A DNA stretch of 64,000 bases from Tachypleus tridentatus (GCF_004210375.1 NC_134837.1:164279310-164343309); one strand, 5' to 3'; counted from the stretch's first letter, positions 1 through 13,667 are shown. The notes: generated by a model not told the origin, from the letters alone. Translations and numbers: made by a program.

Positions 1-2240
1 TCTTTATTGTCTAAACAAGCATGCACCACATGTATCTTGTATGAATTAATCAGCCATCTGATGCCATAAATACATCAGCATATTTTGCCAACATCTCATT
101 GAACTGATGCCACTGCATTGAACCTAATTTGTCTCCACAATCCTCAACTAGCAGTCTTAGATGTGTTTGTAACCATATATATATAATTTTGAACATAACA
201 CAGCAGATGCAATCCTAGTATTACCACTAGCACTGGTTACTTTTACTTTGCTTCCTGTACTGATGACCGTTTTAAAACATCCAACTGGATAAAAGTTTAT
301 CCATAATTGTAAAACAACATTAAATAAGTAATTACCTAAGCTATACTACTAGTTTTTGGATAAAAAAAACATGGCACAAAGTTAGCAAACCACAGAATAC
401 CACTTGTGTACATGGGGATACTGAGACTTCATCTTTCATACACACTTGTGCAGTCTGCTGTTCCAAGGCTCAATCTGAATGACATTTGATAACTACTGTG
501 GAACATCAGTTCTTCATCTGCACAGGGAAAATGGGCCAATTAGCTCTGTAGTATGTCCAATGCAAGAATACCAATACCAGAACCGAAGTCAGCAGTAATT
601 ATCTTCATCCTGTAAATGAAATCCTTTAAATAGAGTAAGAACATGACCTCTCCATTTGTATTCTGTTTATCTTCATTTTCTAGAGCTTGCCTGAGTGGTG
701 GCATCACTTAGAATGTCTGATACATTGCAAAATCTACAAGATATTTTGCCACTCGTGTATCAACCGAGAATTCTATTTCTCATCTTTATACTCCAGCATG
801 TACAAAACATTACCCACTCAACTTTGAGAGAATTGGGCTGAGTACTACGTTTTGTATATAAGTTTTACAGGTGCACTCTTCCAAGTCTGTAGCCAAGTCC
901 ATCTTGTGTTTCTCTAGTTTCTCAGAGCTGTAGCAGCAATAATCACTGTCTGCTCTTGAGATAACCTCTATATAAAGCACCATCAGTTGATACCAATAGT
1001 CTTATCTACCTCGCTGTTTTGCAAAATATGAGATGTTCAATAAAAATAATTTAATGTTCCATATGCACAGTAGGTTCTTCACACATTTTTTTTCAATGTA
1101 ATATCCTGGAAGAGACATTGGCAGCATAGGCTGTGGCATATTAACCATGCAAGAATTAGGATAGGCTACCCTTTCACTGGATATCAGAGTAGTTGCACAG
1201 CAACTCTGGGATGTGTATATGGTTGGTTGTCACTCAGTTGTACTCCAGTTTGGCTCGATGTGAGGGCTTGAGTAGGATGGCTTATCCAAGGTTATATCAC
1301 TGCATTGGCAACTACATATTTTTCCCACTCTTGCAACTAGTTTGATGTTACCAACCTGTACTGCATTGCAACAGAAGCTGCTTCAATAAGGAATGAGATC
1401 TCTCACATTCACGTGATGCTGCACTATCTTACTGATAGGCCTTTCAACAAGCTAGTCAAGAATATCCTCATGATCTACTTAATCCATCACAGGTTAAGTC
1501 TTGCCACTCAATGACACAGATCGACCATATAAACAATCAAGCTTCCTTTGATATCATTCATATGAGTCATGAATTTGAGAATATAAATAGTTGTATCTTT
1601 CACCAGGTTGAAACTCCGCTGCAAAAACGTTTAGGGCTGTGCCATGTAAGCTTAGAACCGAGTATTGTTAAGCATTTTGAAAGTTTAATCATTCCACAAA
1701 ATTACTTGCCTGGAACAATCCAGAAAATAGTTCAAATCCTCTTTTGCAGTTCCATTGAATTTCAAAGGAGAGATATAATTTGCCTTTCTCATATGAAGTC
1801 ATGATTGTGGCCAGGTGCTCACCTCAACAATTGCCCAGCCATCATTGACTCAAATGTTCTCTTCATTTGAGGCACAGCATGGTATGTGCTCTCAGGGCCC
1901 CAAATCTCTGACATGTAGTAGCCCTTTGCTTTGGGTAACATAAAAGTAAAGTATTCTCAATAATTCATCTTTCAGTTTTGCTTAACATAAATCTCTACTG
2001 CGATCTACGGCTATCCTAGTATATATATATACCACTGGTTCAAGGAGACAGCGCAGCCGTGTGATCTATTCTCTTTGCCATTCAATGCTTCCATATCACC
2101 TACTAATGAGATTGCTCCTGTTGGCAGATGTTGTCCACCTTCAGTCTCTCCCAGATATTCTTGCGTATGTAGCTTTAACCAGGATGGGCATTGGATAGTT
2201 ATGACTAGCGTAAGTCTGTGAGTTCTACACATATTTCAAC
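1..2240 (-). mobile_element. Decayed Ty3/gypsy-like LTR retrotransposon, gag-pol 5' part, cut by the window edge
   Basis: Reading the - strand from about 2240 to 1, one protein frame can be followed most of the way with in-frame stops and at least one frame switch (near 1470). The recognisable part is near the left edge. A retropepsin-like stretch reads EIEFSVDTR where DTG would be expected (DTR at 753-761). About 190 bp further on, GIGILALDIL (549-572) matches the ILGxDFL end of the protease. At 54-80, ADVFMASDG matches the DVFA..D.LG segment just before the reverse transcriptase. The RT itself lies beyond the left edge. The 1000-2240 part, probably gag, is Cys-rich but unplaced. No LTR was found. 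The broken catalytic DTG and the stops show that it is dead. Confidence 0.62.
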
Positions 2241-3065
2241 ACTCAGTCTCAGACTCACAAGATGCCACACCATTGTGACGATCGTTAGTCATCTGTATTT
2301 ACCTCACACTGACGATGATCTTCAGAGGAGTAACTTAGGCAGTTGTTATGAATGCAACAGGTCTTCTTCCTGAGATAGAAATCACGAACCTTTGTAGCAT
2401 CACCGAAATCCATAATCCAGTAAAGGCCTTATCCTAGATCCAAAACCTCTTGTACAATCATCTCCCACTAATAACTGATTCCCTCTCTTTGTGAAAAATG
2501 CTACTTCCTTTTTAAACATCAATAAATAGAGTCCAAGTAAGGAGCAGTGCACACTTCAATAGAGATAACACATTCTGCTATACAGTATCTTATAGTCATG
2601 TCACCAAACTCTCCCTACCTGTTTACTTTGTGGCACATCTATTTAAAAGTGAGTTAACTTACAAGTAATGAAATGGGTTCATCTAACAACAAGAATTGGT
2701 AAAGATACTAATTACAAAGTAATGCTACGTATCTGAATGAGATGTGAAGAAAAATAAAGAGATTAAATACTCAGTAAAACACGAAATGAGCAAGTTATTA
2801 TAACAAACTTAACACACGTACAGTGGGTGTTTTATTGTTATTGTTGTTTTTGGCATAAGATAATCACTTTAACTACTGAAGTCAAATCCACGTACTAACT
2901 AGACTGACTAAATACAGCATTTTTTAGATGGAAAGAAACATCGCGTTTACGCAGAACGACAAATTGATATATATAACATTTGCACAGTGTACAGTATTGC
3001 GTCAATAACTTCCTAGAGGTAGAATAGATGTTGTTTGTTTGAGATTAGCAATGGAACAAAGACAG
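2241..3065. other. Upstream flank, no gene seen
   Basis: AT-rich DNA between the gypsy remnant and the SINE. A 5' LTR would be expected around here if the element were complete, but I could not recognise one without its partner. Confidence 0.5.
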
Positions 3066-3338
3066 TTTGTTTGTTTTTGAAGTTCGCACAAAGCTACTCG
3101 AGGGCTATCTGTGCTAGCCGTTCCTAATTTAGCAGTGTAAGGCTAGAGGGAAGGCAGCTAGTCATCACCACCTACTGCCAACTCTTGGACTACTCTTTTA
3201 CCAACGAATAGTGGGATTGACCGTAACATTATAACGCCCCCACGGCTGAAAGGGCGAGCATGTTTATCGCAACGGAGATGCGAACCCGCGACCCTCAGAT
3301 TACGCTCAGATTAACGCGCTTGGCCATGCCGGGCCCGA
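3066..3338 (-). mobile_element. tRNA-derived SINE (family 1), full length
   Basis: On the - strand the element begins GGGCCCGGCATGGCCAAGCG, the tRNA-like head with a box A (TGGCCAAGCGCG). The box B-like GGGTTCGCATC lies at 3278-3288. The body is GC-rich compared with its surroundings. It ends with a short A/C-rich tail (AAAAACAAACAAAC). It is flanked by an 11-bp direct repeat, aacaaagacag, at 3055-3065 and 3339-3349. These are the marks of retroposition by target-primed reverse transcription. A second, more decayed copy lies at 31741. The family resembles one I associate with chelicerate genomes. Confidence 0.88.
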
Positions 3339-3349
3339 AACAAAGACAG

Positions 3350-5110
3350 CTAAAATGAAATAAACTTAACGGATTTATAAACCATATATATACAAAATAA
3401 ATGTAATAATATTACAATAAGATATAAATAAATATTTTAAATGTAATGATCAAGAGCAATGTAGATCTTATTTTTTTTTCATGCAATTCCAAGTAATTGT
3501 GCGCTTGCCAATTATCCAGAAATGTAAAACATGGCCGAAAAATCGTTTATGAACTTACTAGTCAACTTTGACATAACTTGTATTTTTTTATCTGTACATG
3601 ATGTCATCGGGGAGCCATAGGCAGAAGCATCACCTGTAGTCGATTTACTACTTGCATTGCTATTTTTGTATCGGTTGGAATGTCTTTGTGGTTTTCGTTG
3701 AATATGTAATTTGTATGTTGTAACGATAACATTCTATTAGTATTACCTGTATTAAATACAGTTTCAAATATATTTGGTAAGTAACAAAAGTGGTGAAGTG
3801 CACACAAGTAATTCAAATGTTTAGTTTATGTTTTATCTCAAAATATCAAATGTAGGAATCGAAATCGAAATTAACGAGTGACATGTTAGTTGTTAGACCA
3901 ACCATTATTAGCTATTAAGTACTAGTATCACTATACTAGACCCATCCGACATTGGTATTGGTACTAGTACGAAGTAATAATACGCTATATACGTCACCTA
4001 TCGTTAAATGGTTAACGTTTACTGGTTTAGCCTGTGAAGTTTAAACCTTAATGTGGGAAGTTTATAGTTAATAAGAAGACTAGTTTAAACTAAAGAAGTT
4101 AACTTTTTAACATTTTTATTATTTCAGCGTCACAGTTATGACTTGTAATAACTATAATTATATTTATATTAATATTTGTCTTCATACTTTTATATATATA
4201 TATATATATGTATATATATGTATGTATGTGGCAGAATTCACACTAGTTTCCTGATTAAAACCCATACTTCCATCCAACCTCCCACACAAAACGCTGTAGT
4301 GGCTGCACGTACTGCACTCTCAGAGATCTGATTCTTCAGCATTATAAAGCTATTGTTTTTCATGGATTTTAAGAGTTTTGTTGGTAGAGATTGTTGAGAA
4401 AAGTACATGTATATCTGCAAAAGTAACATATCGACAAATTGACTTTTTTTTTTGCCACAAATTGTAGAAAAATACTTGCCAAGCAAGTTATAAAAGCTAG
4501 TGTAGCGTGTGTGACAGATGAGATAGCAATAGTTATAGGAGAGCAACACGAGTAACATCTGTGTTAGGTAATAACAGCTGCAGCATGGTATGGGGAAATA
4601 TATAGACCAGTCATTGGTTTTATCTCTGTTTTAGACCATTCAGGTTCTTATATTCATAAATGCTTTATAATTGATCAAATATTATATACTAACATGAACA
4701 CTTCTGTTATGTTATTCAAGAATATACAGTTCAGCCATTTGCCTGAACTTTGCATCTTCATGGCCTGACACTGTTGAAAGGCCATTTCATTTGGCAGTAA
4801 AGTGCAATTTTTTCTAGGGTAACAAGTGAGACTTTTATCAGAGTACTTTTTTTTGTTCTTTCTTGAACACTTCTGACTGTGACACCCCTCAGTCGCCCAC
4901 CCATTTCCTGAATATGGCCTTGTAGACTAGATGTTAATATTAAGCTGTTATGATGAACATCGGATATTGTTGAATAATATATTTTTCTTCTTCGATTTAA
5001 ATATTTTAACAAAAGTACTTAACTAATTAAGTAGTACACTATTAGAATGCTGTTCTGGTATCACAGTTTTGATTTGAAACTTTTTGTTTTTTAAAAAACA
5101 ATTATTTCAG
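3350..5110. other. Region upstream of the 4E-T ATG; likely holds the promoter and non-coding first exon
   Basis: The first coding exon has an acceptor at 5109-5110, so transcription must start further left. No CpG-rich stretch, TATA box or convincing first-exon donor stands out. A (TA)n/(TATG)n microsatellite lies at 4190-4230. Open frames here are short and unlike known proteins. Confidence 0.4.
4190..4230. repeat. (TA)n/(TATG)n microsatellite
   Basis: An alternating TA run of about 20 bp is followed by TATG units. Simple sequence only. Confidence 0.9.
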
Positions 5111-5155
5111 TTCACAGTGCATTACAACATAGCCATAGTTGAACAAGCTTCGAGC

Positions 5156-5207
5156 ATGAGTTTGTCTGTATCAACTGAAACTGAAGTGGAAGATATTCAG
5201 AAGGAAG
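5156..5207 (+). CDS. EIF4ENIF1: 4E-T coding exon 1 (residues 1-17, start codon)
   Basis: The exon begins at 5111 after the acceptor attatttcag and carries 45 nt of 5' UTR before the first ATG at 5156. It encodes MSLSVSTETEVEDIQKE and ends one base into codon 18, with a consensus donor gtaagt at 5208. It is acidic and low-complexity and shows no recognisable domain. I chose this ATG because it is the first in the exon and the frame joins cleanly to the next exon. Vertebrate 4E-T also has a short poorly conserved N-terminus before the eIF4E-binding motif. If the upstream exon is coding, the start could move, but the 45 nt before the ATG contain in-frame TAG and TGA codons, so an upstream start is unlikely. 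Confidence 0.8.
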
Positions 5208-8200
5208 GTAAGTATCACCAATAAGAATTATTTTCAGACAAGTAGTAAAAATATGACAGTACTTTAGCATGTAGAAAGCAGATTAACACATTTATTTTAT
5301 TTTGTAACTGATATAACAAGTCTAGTGAGATTGCTTCAGTTATTCATGTATTGTTAATTGTTATTGATAACTGTAACCTAAGGCAAATTACTCTATATAT
5401 TTGTTACATTTCTTTTCAAAAATTATATGTTGTATCTGTGACAGTTATTAGTAGATTAGTAGCTACTTAATGGCAACAATTTAAATAAACTAGCGTATGT
5501 ATGTGATGGTTTATTAGGTAATGAAGTTACTGGGTTCCATTACCTTGTATATAAATAGTTTTGATAAAAGTGAGAGAATTTTCTTTTTCAGTGTTATGAG
5601 AATCTTACCTTAGATTTTAGAAATGGATTGACTATTAGCACCACACTTTTCTAATAATGATGTTGTTATTATTTGTACAATATGATATGAGGCCTCCTCC
5701 CAGGCCTCATTGTTTTGTAGTTGTGGATGTGTCCCATCACATAGTTACAAAGGATTTTTTAAATAATGAGTATAGCATAGATTTCTTTTTATCAAAATGT
5801 TTGTGCACAAGCTCAAAATAGTAAAAGGGGAATCCTTTGCCCTCTAATTTATAGCATTACTGTTGGTGGCTTCTATATAATAATAATGAAGGGCTAAAGG
5901 AATCTCAGGAAATGTTTGTTGTGGTTTAACTAGTGAGATGTTGGAAACTACTGCAGTAAATTGTTTGTATACACATTTAAGTAATTACAGTTTAGTAACA
6001 GTACTTGCATAATTTTAGAAAAGAGATTTTTTTTTCTAATTTGCCTACCTCTTGAAGTTTTCTTATACAGTATAAATGTTTTGAATTAATTTCACTGTAG
6101 CTGTTGTTGTACTTAAATATCTTAAAAATAAACTTGTTAATAGGGGCTCTACAGCTACAGGCTTCTAACATACAAGTATGGTATAGTGGCCTTTTGACCC
6201 AGCAGTATGTCCTGATTCCCAACCACAAGGCCAAGTCAGGCTCTAATTCCCAAAACATTAATCAACCCCTTTTCTGCTCTAGTAAAGTTTTAGTCTATAC
6301 TAATTACATGGCAGTTTATTTCATAAGTTCAACATTCTAATGGAACAATATCATTTATATATTTACCTGAATTTACCAAATCTTAACTTTATAAATACTT
6401 GCTCTGCTGCCCTAAACATTAAAAATAGAATCTATTGCTTCCATTGTATTATTTATTTTAATAATTATGAATAATTAGCTCACTTTCTTTTTTATTTTTA
6501 AAGAAAATAAGAAGTTCCAACTTTATTTAAAAACCCATCTATCTTTGGAATCATTGTAGTAGTCTTTCTCTGAATCAAATGTTTTCCTAAGCTAAGGGAC
6601 TAAAACTTCACAAAATTATCTTGTATAAGACATAACTAGTGACTTACACAATGAAGTTGTCTTTATACTTCATCGATATTGCCGTAAATATATAATACAA
6701 AATACTGTTGGATGTACTACTTGCAATAAGTACTGTTTGAAAGGCTTGTGATTTCTGTCAATATAAGTGCCCCAGTCCAGAAGATCTTTTTTCCTATTTT
6801 ATAAAATTTTTGAAATTTCCAATCTAAGTTTCATGTTGTAATTATGATAATGTACATGCACAGTTTTACTCTTTATAATTAATCCATATGCAGTGTTTTT
6901 GTCCACATAATTCATCAATTTGAATCTGTAAAATTTTGCATCCTCATTACAGCTATCCAGCCATAAAATTATTTTATCAGTAATAATACCAACACAGTTC
7001 CCTAGGCATAACTTGTAACAGTACTCCAACTAGATTGGTTTTCAGCCAATCTCTTGTTCCATTCAACTAACTTATCTTATACTCTGAGGTAGCTTTTTAT
7101 ACTAATCTCTTTGGCAACACCTACCTTGAAGCTTTTTGAAAATCCAAGTAAAACAGATTCATTCATTTGTCCTCATCAAGTGATGCAGATAGTTTCCTCT
7201 TAGAACAACAAAAGGGACTATTTAATTTTTAAAAATTCATCCTTGAGAAATGTAACAAAAGTTTAAACCTACCATTATTTTGCATTATTTCTGTAAAATA
7301 CTTACATTCTCTACTGCCAAATATATAGTTCATTCTGTAAGACAATAACTCTGTTAGAAAAACAAAACAGGATCTTTTGCCTATCTTTCTTTCTTTTTCT
7401 TTTTTTACCAATTCTGAAACTTGTGTCATCCCTTATGTGGTCTCAGGAACCAGACAGTAATTATGGATGAAATTGTATTATGGTTTCATTCAAGGTAATT
7501 GGTATTAAACAGCAATAGTAAATAGTTCTCATAATTAGGAAGTCTGAAAATAAACCATATTTTTGGATTAATTTTTGATTAATAAATTTATAATTCTTAC
7601 TTGGTGGTTGGCAAGCTTGATGGAACTGTCTCACAGACTGTCAGCTGGATATACAGTTTTATAAGGATCACTATTAATCCTTCACATTTTTCTTTTTACA
7701 GTTAATGGAAGTATAAAAACCTTAAACTTAGTCAGACAGTCTTTTTCCATCATTGTACAGAAATTAATTTATCATAAAGAATACTTATGTGGTGCATGCT
7801 TGCATCATTAAATGTTGTTCTTTTTTAGGTTTTTTTTATCTGTGGTTTATAGCTCATAATAAATATTTTGTTAATTATTTGAAGAGAATGAAATATTACT
7901 TTATCAATTTGAGATACTAATGTTAGCTGGCATATTAAAAGTTTTTCAAAACCTTCAACAATGATCTTGTATCATTTTATCAAAATACTTCCTGTTTCAT
8001 GATAACTTTTAAGAGGCCATATGTAAATGCTTGTCTTTGAAAATAGAAGTTTGTTTTGCTGTTTATTAAATTTGATCAGATACCTTTTATACTGGCATTT
8101 TGCAAATAACTGTATTTTGAATTACAAGTGCTGCAAGAAAGTGGAGTCAAACCTAGAATTTCAGTCATTTTATTAGAAACAAAAGTTCAGTATGTTACTG

Positions 8201-8844
8201 TTGCCTTTTGCATACTTATCTTCTACAATATTCAATATTCTTATAAAATGCAACAAGAAAAGAAGTAAAAAAACAAACCAGTAAACCCTATAGTAGGGTG
8301 TGTGTGTGTGTGTGTGCAAAAGTTAAAGATCTTCACAAAGTTTGCAAATATAACTTTAAATTTTTTTGTTGAAAAATTATAACAAAATAATGTTTAGTTT
8401 CCATTTATGCAAAGTCATGTTGTGCATGCCTATGCAACAAACTGTTACATTTGCACCTTTTGTAATGAATCTGTGATATTAAACATTATGTGGCAACATG
8501 TCAGGAAGCATATACATTATGTTCCAAAAAACATTCTACAAGTAATATGAATAATATACTTGCAATTGTTCTTGTTGCTCACTGATTGAACTTTTTTTTT
8601 GATATTTTCAAAAACAACTTTTTATTCCTATTCTAAATCTATAAATATTTCTCAGTTTGGTTGATTAATTGCTTGCAATTTCCTGGAAATCAGCTTTCCT
8701 TTAAAATTAGGGGTATAATTGTCATCAACTCTTAAATTTTAGTTTAACCATAAAAAGTAATGTATTTGTGGCACGGTTTTGGGAATCAGATATTGGTCAG
8801 TTTCATGGTTAGTAGTGTATTCAATCACCTAAGTCTAATTATTG
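5208..8844 (+). other. Intron 1 of the coding region, left part, nothing recognised
   Basis: AT-rich intronic DNA with a (TG)n microsatellite at 8298-8316. No coding frame, RNA gene or complete transposon was recognised. Confidence 0.5.
8298..8316. repeat. (TG)n microsatellite
   Basis: A short pure TG run within intron 1. Confidence 0.9.
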
Positions 8845-8848
8845 TTAA

Positions 8849-9985
8849 CCCTATCAGTACAGGTAACAGATTATGTCATTGCATTTGTTGGTACCCATTC
8901 AAAATATTATTGAACTATTATTTTACAAATATATGTCAGTAAGTTTGGTATCAAATTGTAGATTGTAATTCAAATTTTAGTATTATCTGTTAATTAGTTT
9001 CTTAATTTAAAAGTGAATATTAAAAAAGAAATCCTAAATATTGATTTTTATATGTCACATTGTATGTTGAGTGCAGCATTTGTTCAAATACAAAACCTAT
9101 GGTTTCTTATGAATTAGGAACTCTGATTATTAATATTAACAAGCTAGAAGCTCAAATAATATCCTCCTTTCTTTTCTAATTGCTGAGATATTACTACATT
9201 TACTGAATCTAAAACAGTGACCTAGCCCACCTCTTTCCATTTTTGTAAACACATAGAACTACTTTTGTCTGTGACATGAATAATTAAACAAAAGCTCAGA
9301 ATGTTCTCTGTGCGGATTTCTCAGCCTTTTTGAAGTACTTGGGCAGCAAATTATTTTCTTTTTCTCATGCTATATTTGAAGAGGCAAGACTTTAAAAAGC
9401 TCAAAATTTCATATATTTTTCTATACAAATACAGTTTGTTTACTGAACATGATAAATTCTATGGTATTGGTATGGTAATTTATGATTTTTGGTCATTTCA
9501 AAATATGTATATATATAAAACCTAAAACAAATTATTTCACACACTCCACATGTAAAATTTCATAAGGCTTAACAATGTGCAGCAAGCAACAAACAAGTAT
9601 AAAATTCCTAACTAGAGAAGATAATTGTTTGTTATACTTTATTTACTGTTCTATGTTTTAAAGTAAACAAGTATAACATAAAGAGATTTAAGCCAATTTG
9701 ACTAAACATTTGTGTTTTCATGTTATACTTTGTGATCATTCCAGAATTAAAAAAGCATAATTTATATTTCCTAATTTTTATGGTGATTACAAGGTAGATC
9801 AAATTGACCCAACCAGTAAAGAGATACAGTAGTGAAAATAACAGATAAAATATAAAGTTGTTTTTAAAAAAAAAACAAAAAACATTTCATAAATATCAGG
9901 AGGTTATAAAGATTAGTGTGTGAAAGTTGAAAATGGTTTGATGCATTAAAGTACTCTTAATCTTAAAATCAAAAGTATTTTACAT
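8849..9985 (+). mobile_element. TTAA-flanked repeat family, copy 1 (3' end eroded)
   Basis: It starts after TTAA (8845-8848) with CCCTATCAGTACAGG and then runs parallel to the intact copy at 61831. Shared stretches include tttacaaatatatgtcagt and gtaagtttggtatcaaatt near the start, and the segment with aaaaagcataatttatattt around 9750. No coding frame. The right terminal repeat is not recognisable, so the end is approximate. Confidence 0.7.
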
Positions 9986-12900
9986 GTTGGATAGTCAACA
10001 TTTAAGAAGAAAATTGCACAATAAAAACATTAAATAAGAAGTATTAAAAGTTGAAAAGAAAATATGATATATTGTGCACAAAAGCCTTGTAATGTTTAAT
10101 AATAATTTGCAATAATATTTTATTAACATATACATACACTATCAAAAATTATAGTGTAATTACTCTCTTGGTTACTAGCTTAGCCAGAACTGGTAGGATT
10201 AATTAGGTACTAACTGGCAACTGATTTTTATCTTATGTTTTGATTTTTAATGTGCTCTTGTTTTCAACAAAATCCTGAGAAGGACTATATTTTGTGTTGA
10301 TAGTGGCAGGTATCTGATTTTGGATCTTCTTGATGGAAGTTTGGTACATTTCTGTACACCCAACTGGAGTCTTCCCCCATTAGAAACAAAAACAATACTA
10401 GAAATGTAGGTTGTCATGACTGGTCTGCTAACCATGACAATGAATAAGTAGTAATATTATAATTTCTTGTGCTTGGATGCTTTTGCACAAAACTTCTAAC
10501 CACAAACTTTTCATTACTAAGACCAAAATTTAAAATGGAACTTTGCTCTTGGTAGATGACAAAATAATTTTCCACAACTCTTTGGTATCAAGAGAAGCCA
10601 ATACTAACCCAGAAATCTTCCCTAAACAAAGTTTCCCATAATGTTTGATTACTGTGGAGGCATAAACATTCTTCCTGAATGTTTTCTTGTGGTTGTCAGT
10701 GGCCTGATCAGATATAAAAAATGGTAGAAAGATTACACAACTTCAGCTATGGGTGGGAGTGATAAGTAACTTATAAAATTAAATTATAACAATAGTAAGT
10801 AGCATTTTAGCTTCAGTTGCAGTGCAAAAACTGTATTCAGCTTTAAATTAAAACAGGAATAAGTGTAAGTGAAATGATTAGTTTACTGAAATGCCTCAGA
10901 ACATTAAAAATATACATGATAATATTAAAGAACAAACAAACAATTAAATACAGGTATATTTTCAAATATCTGGGTCACTTACCTAGATATTGTCTTTAAA
11001 ATTAAAGATGGTAAGAAGCTTGATTTTGTTGAAAAAATAACTAATCCACCTCTACATATTCTTTTCACTGTCATTCTTAAGAATTAAATAATGTTAGACA
11101 GTCACTTTGTCTTATTATTCAAAATATCTTGTGTTTCTTTTTTCCAAGGTAAAAGATGCTTTAAGTGTATACAAAAACATGTTGTTTTAGAGTGTTTGGA
11201 GTTATATGTTAAATATTTTCAAAAGCACAACTTTTTGCTGCTGCTCTAATTTCAGGAAGAATTCTTAATTATAGCCAAATACTGCTTAAATGAAGCCCAT
11301 TAAGTATCCAACACCTGAATTTGTTATAAAAAACTTAAAACATTTTTGTTGGTAAAATCTCATTTTATTCTTTCACCTTTACATTTCTTGCTCATGTCCA
11401 ACATGTGGTTTATATATCTGTTTTAAATCATCTCTCTTTCTGGTTAATGACTCTTCAGATACTCCATCAATAATATGCATGCATCACAGAAAACAGCATC
11501 TTCCTTAGTTTTTGCAACTCAGCTCAAACTTCTTTACCTGTGTCTGAAGTGTACCTCTTTTCTTAGTTTTATACCAACTTTTGTTGTACACTAGCAAAAT
11601 GTGCCTTTTTTTTTTTTTTCACCCAAACAACATTTAATATTTCTTATATTCTTTAGTTTGCAATTTAATAGCTAAACATATTTTTCTCTCTCTAATACAC
11701 TATATGTAAGCCTTTTGAAAATGCCTTAACCCTCTATTATAATAACCCATATTTTATCTTTGTCACATACAAAAGTTTTGCTGTCACATTACTTTTTACC
11801 ATAATAACAAAGAAAGAAAATCCCTAAAATGAATAGAAAACAAGTGTAATAATAATAATTTACCTTAACTTACTCTCACCAGTAAACAAAATATATTAAT
11901 AACTCAAGCAGTAAATATAACCTCAAGTACTTTTGGAAGATAAAATCCTTGCTGAAAAACTTATAGCACAACAACCACAGTAGAACATCATTTAACAGAC
12001 ATCTTGAAACACTGGGCACACACTATTGAAAGCAGACATTTTCAGTTTTGTTTTGTTTTTTTTTTTTTTTGTTATTTGTAACCAAATTAAATGTTGCAGT
12101 AATGGACATTTCAGTATTTCATATTAAGGACAGTGTGTCTTTAGTCTTGTTCTTTATATAGGCACTTGATAAAGCCTGTATAGTAACCTAGTAAATTCCA
12201 AATATTGCAGAAGAATGACTGATATTCAAACACTTATGATGTTTATTGGTTTGACTTTGAAAAACATACTGCAATAAATGTTTTCATAGGTTCAAAGTGC
12301 AATTTTATTACTTTGGGGAATTCTCTTATGTTCTTAAAGCAGGGATCAAGTCAATTTATTTTTGTGTGCATGCTTTATTGCTCTCAAGAGTATCATAGTA
12401 CAGTGTCACATAAACAGTCTAAGGCAGTGCAAATTTGTTGCTTTAATTTCACCAGATTTCTACTTCAGTTGTTAACAGTAAAATAAATGTGAAACATTTT
12501 TCAGTTCAAACTCTGATGGAGAATTACTTTAAAATTTTGTAACAAAGAAAAAAGGACGCAGCTAATCCACTCCTGAAACCTCCTGTTAACAACTCTCAAG
12601 GTCATGACAACTCACGAACACCTGTGTCTTACATGTACACCAAACAGAATGAGAAGGAGTTTGAAGTTTGAAATTCAGAAATTTAATGTTATATTGAATC
12701 CATTCTTGCATGGCCAATTTATGACATTAAGTGCATCTTGCTATAGAATGCATTTGGATACATTTGAAAGTGTGCCATAATATCAAGGTTCTACTGTCGG
12801 TATAATTGCAAAGTTTAATAAGTAATTGTTAATGAATATGAAATTATTTTCAGCAAATTGTTTCTCAAAACCACTTTTTTGTCTAGTTAAATTACTTCAG

Positions 12901-13557
12901 CTATGAGTTCAAACATTTATCACAAGCAACCTGAAAACTAAATTTTAAAAAATTTGTTTATTGTTTCCATTAATAAATATAATAATAAATGTTGTTCCAA
13001 GATACATTTGTTCTGAACTATGATTTCTGTTGACCAGATTTTTTAATCACACTGTCTAGATGACAAAAATATTTGAGTTTTAAAAAGGTTTTTCTTGAAA
13101 CTATATAATAAAATCAGTAGTTACTGTATAGTTTTATTGTGATGTGAATTTTCACTGTAACTATTAGCTAAAGTTATTAATTCAATTCAAACTTTTGTGA
13201 ATATGAAGTCGAATGTAATGAAAGTAAGTTAACTAGCATAAAATTATCCAACAGTTGTTACTGTTAATTAACATATTAGTTTGGGAAATTTTTTTTACAA
13301 ATATATTTATAAAACCATAACAGATTATTTTGAAACAGTATGTTTCACAAATTATAGGATATTCACTATTCATTTTACAGGATTATGTTATGGCAGTTGT
13401 ATTTAGTTTGTTGGGGTGGGGGCCAATTGTAATTGGAACAGATTCTTATGAAATAGGTATTAAGTTAACCTGCCCAAGTTTTTGTGATGGTACTAGCTTC
13501 TTGCCCTCTAATATATTTAGATTTACCTTTGAATAAAGATTACATTTATTAATTCAG
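9986..13557 (+). other. Intron 1, right part, nothing recognised
   Basis: AT-rich intron with short T-runs (for example near 11610 and 12055). No gene or recognisable mobile element was supported. Confidence 0.5.
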
Positions 13558-13667
13558 ACGAAAGTAAACATGGTCAACAAAGTAACGATTCAAGTCGTAC
13601 CTCATCAAGAGCATCATCCAAAAGTCGAAATTCACCAAAGCCATTCCCACAGTATCAGTATACCAAG
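13558..13667 (+). CDS. EIF4ENIF1: 4E-T coding exon 2 (residues 18-54), first half of the eIF4E-binding motif
   Basis: The acceptor is aattcag and the donor is gtaagc. The exon completes codon 18 as GAC and encodes a Ser/Arg/Lys-rich stretch (SSRTSSRASSKSRNSPK) followed by PFPQYQYTK. The last three residues, Y52-T53-K54, are the first three positions of the canonical eIF4E-binding motif Y-x4-L-hydrophobic. The basic serine-rich segment just before the motif looks phosphorylatable, but that is inference only. The exon ends in phase 0. A short stretch of intron before it has its own open frame (13330-13536), which is not conserved and which I did not use. Confidence 0.9.

Noticed and set aside
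1000-1500. Cys-rich decayed - strand frame considered as a possible endogenous large DNA virus gene
   Set aside because: It continues into a retropepsin-like and pre-RT segment, so a gypsy-like gag-pol explains it more simply.
1511-1804. 97-codon open frame on the + strand
   Set aside because: It is antisense to the gypsy-like gag-pol frame, which explains the open stretch better.
4238-4558. 106-codon open frame on the - strand upstream of the gene
   Set aside because: Low-complexity composition, no recognisable motif and no supporting splice or promoter signal.
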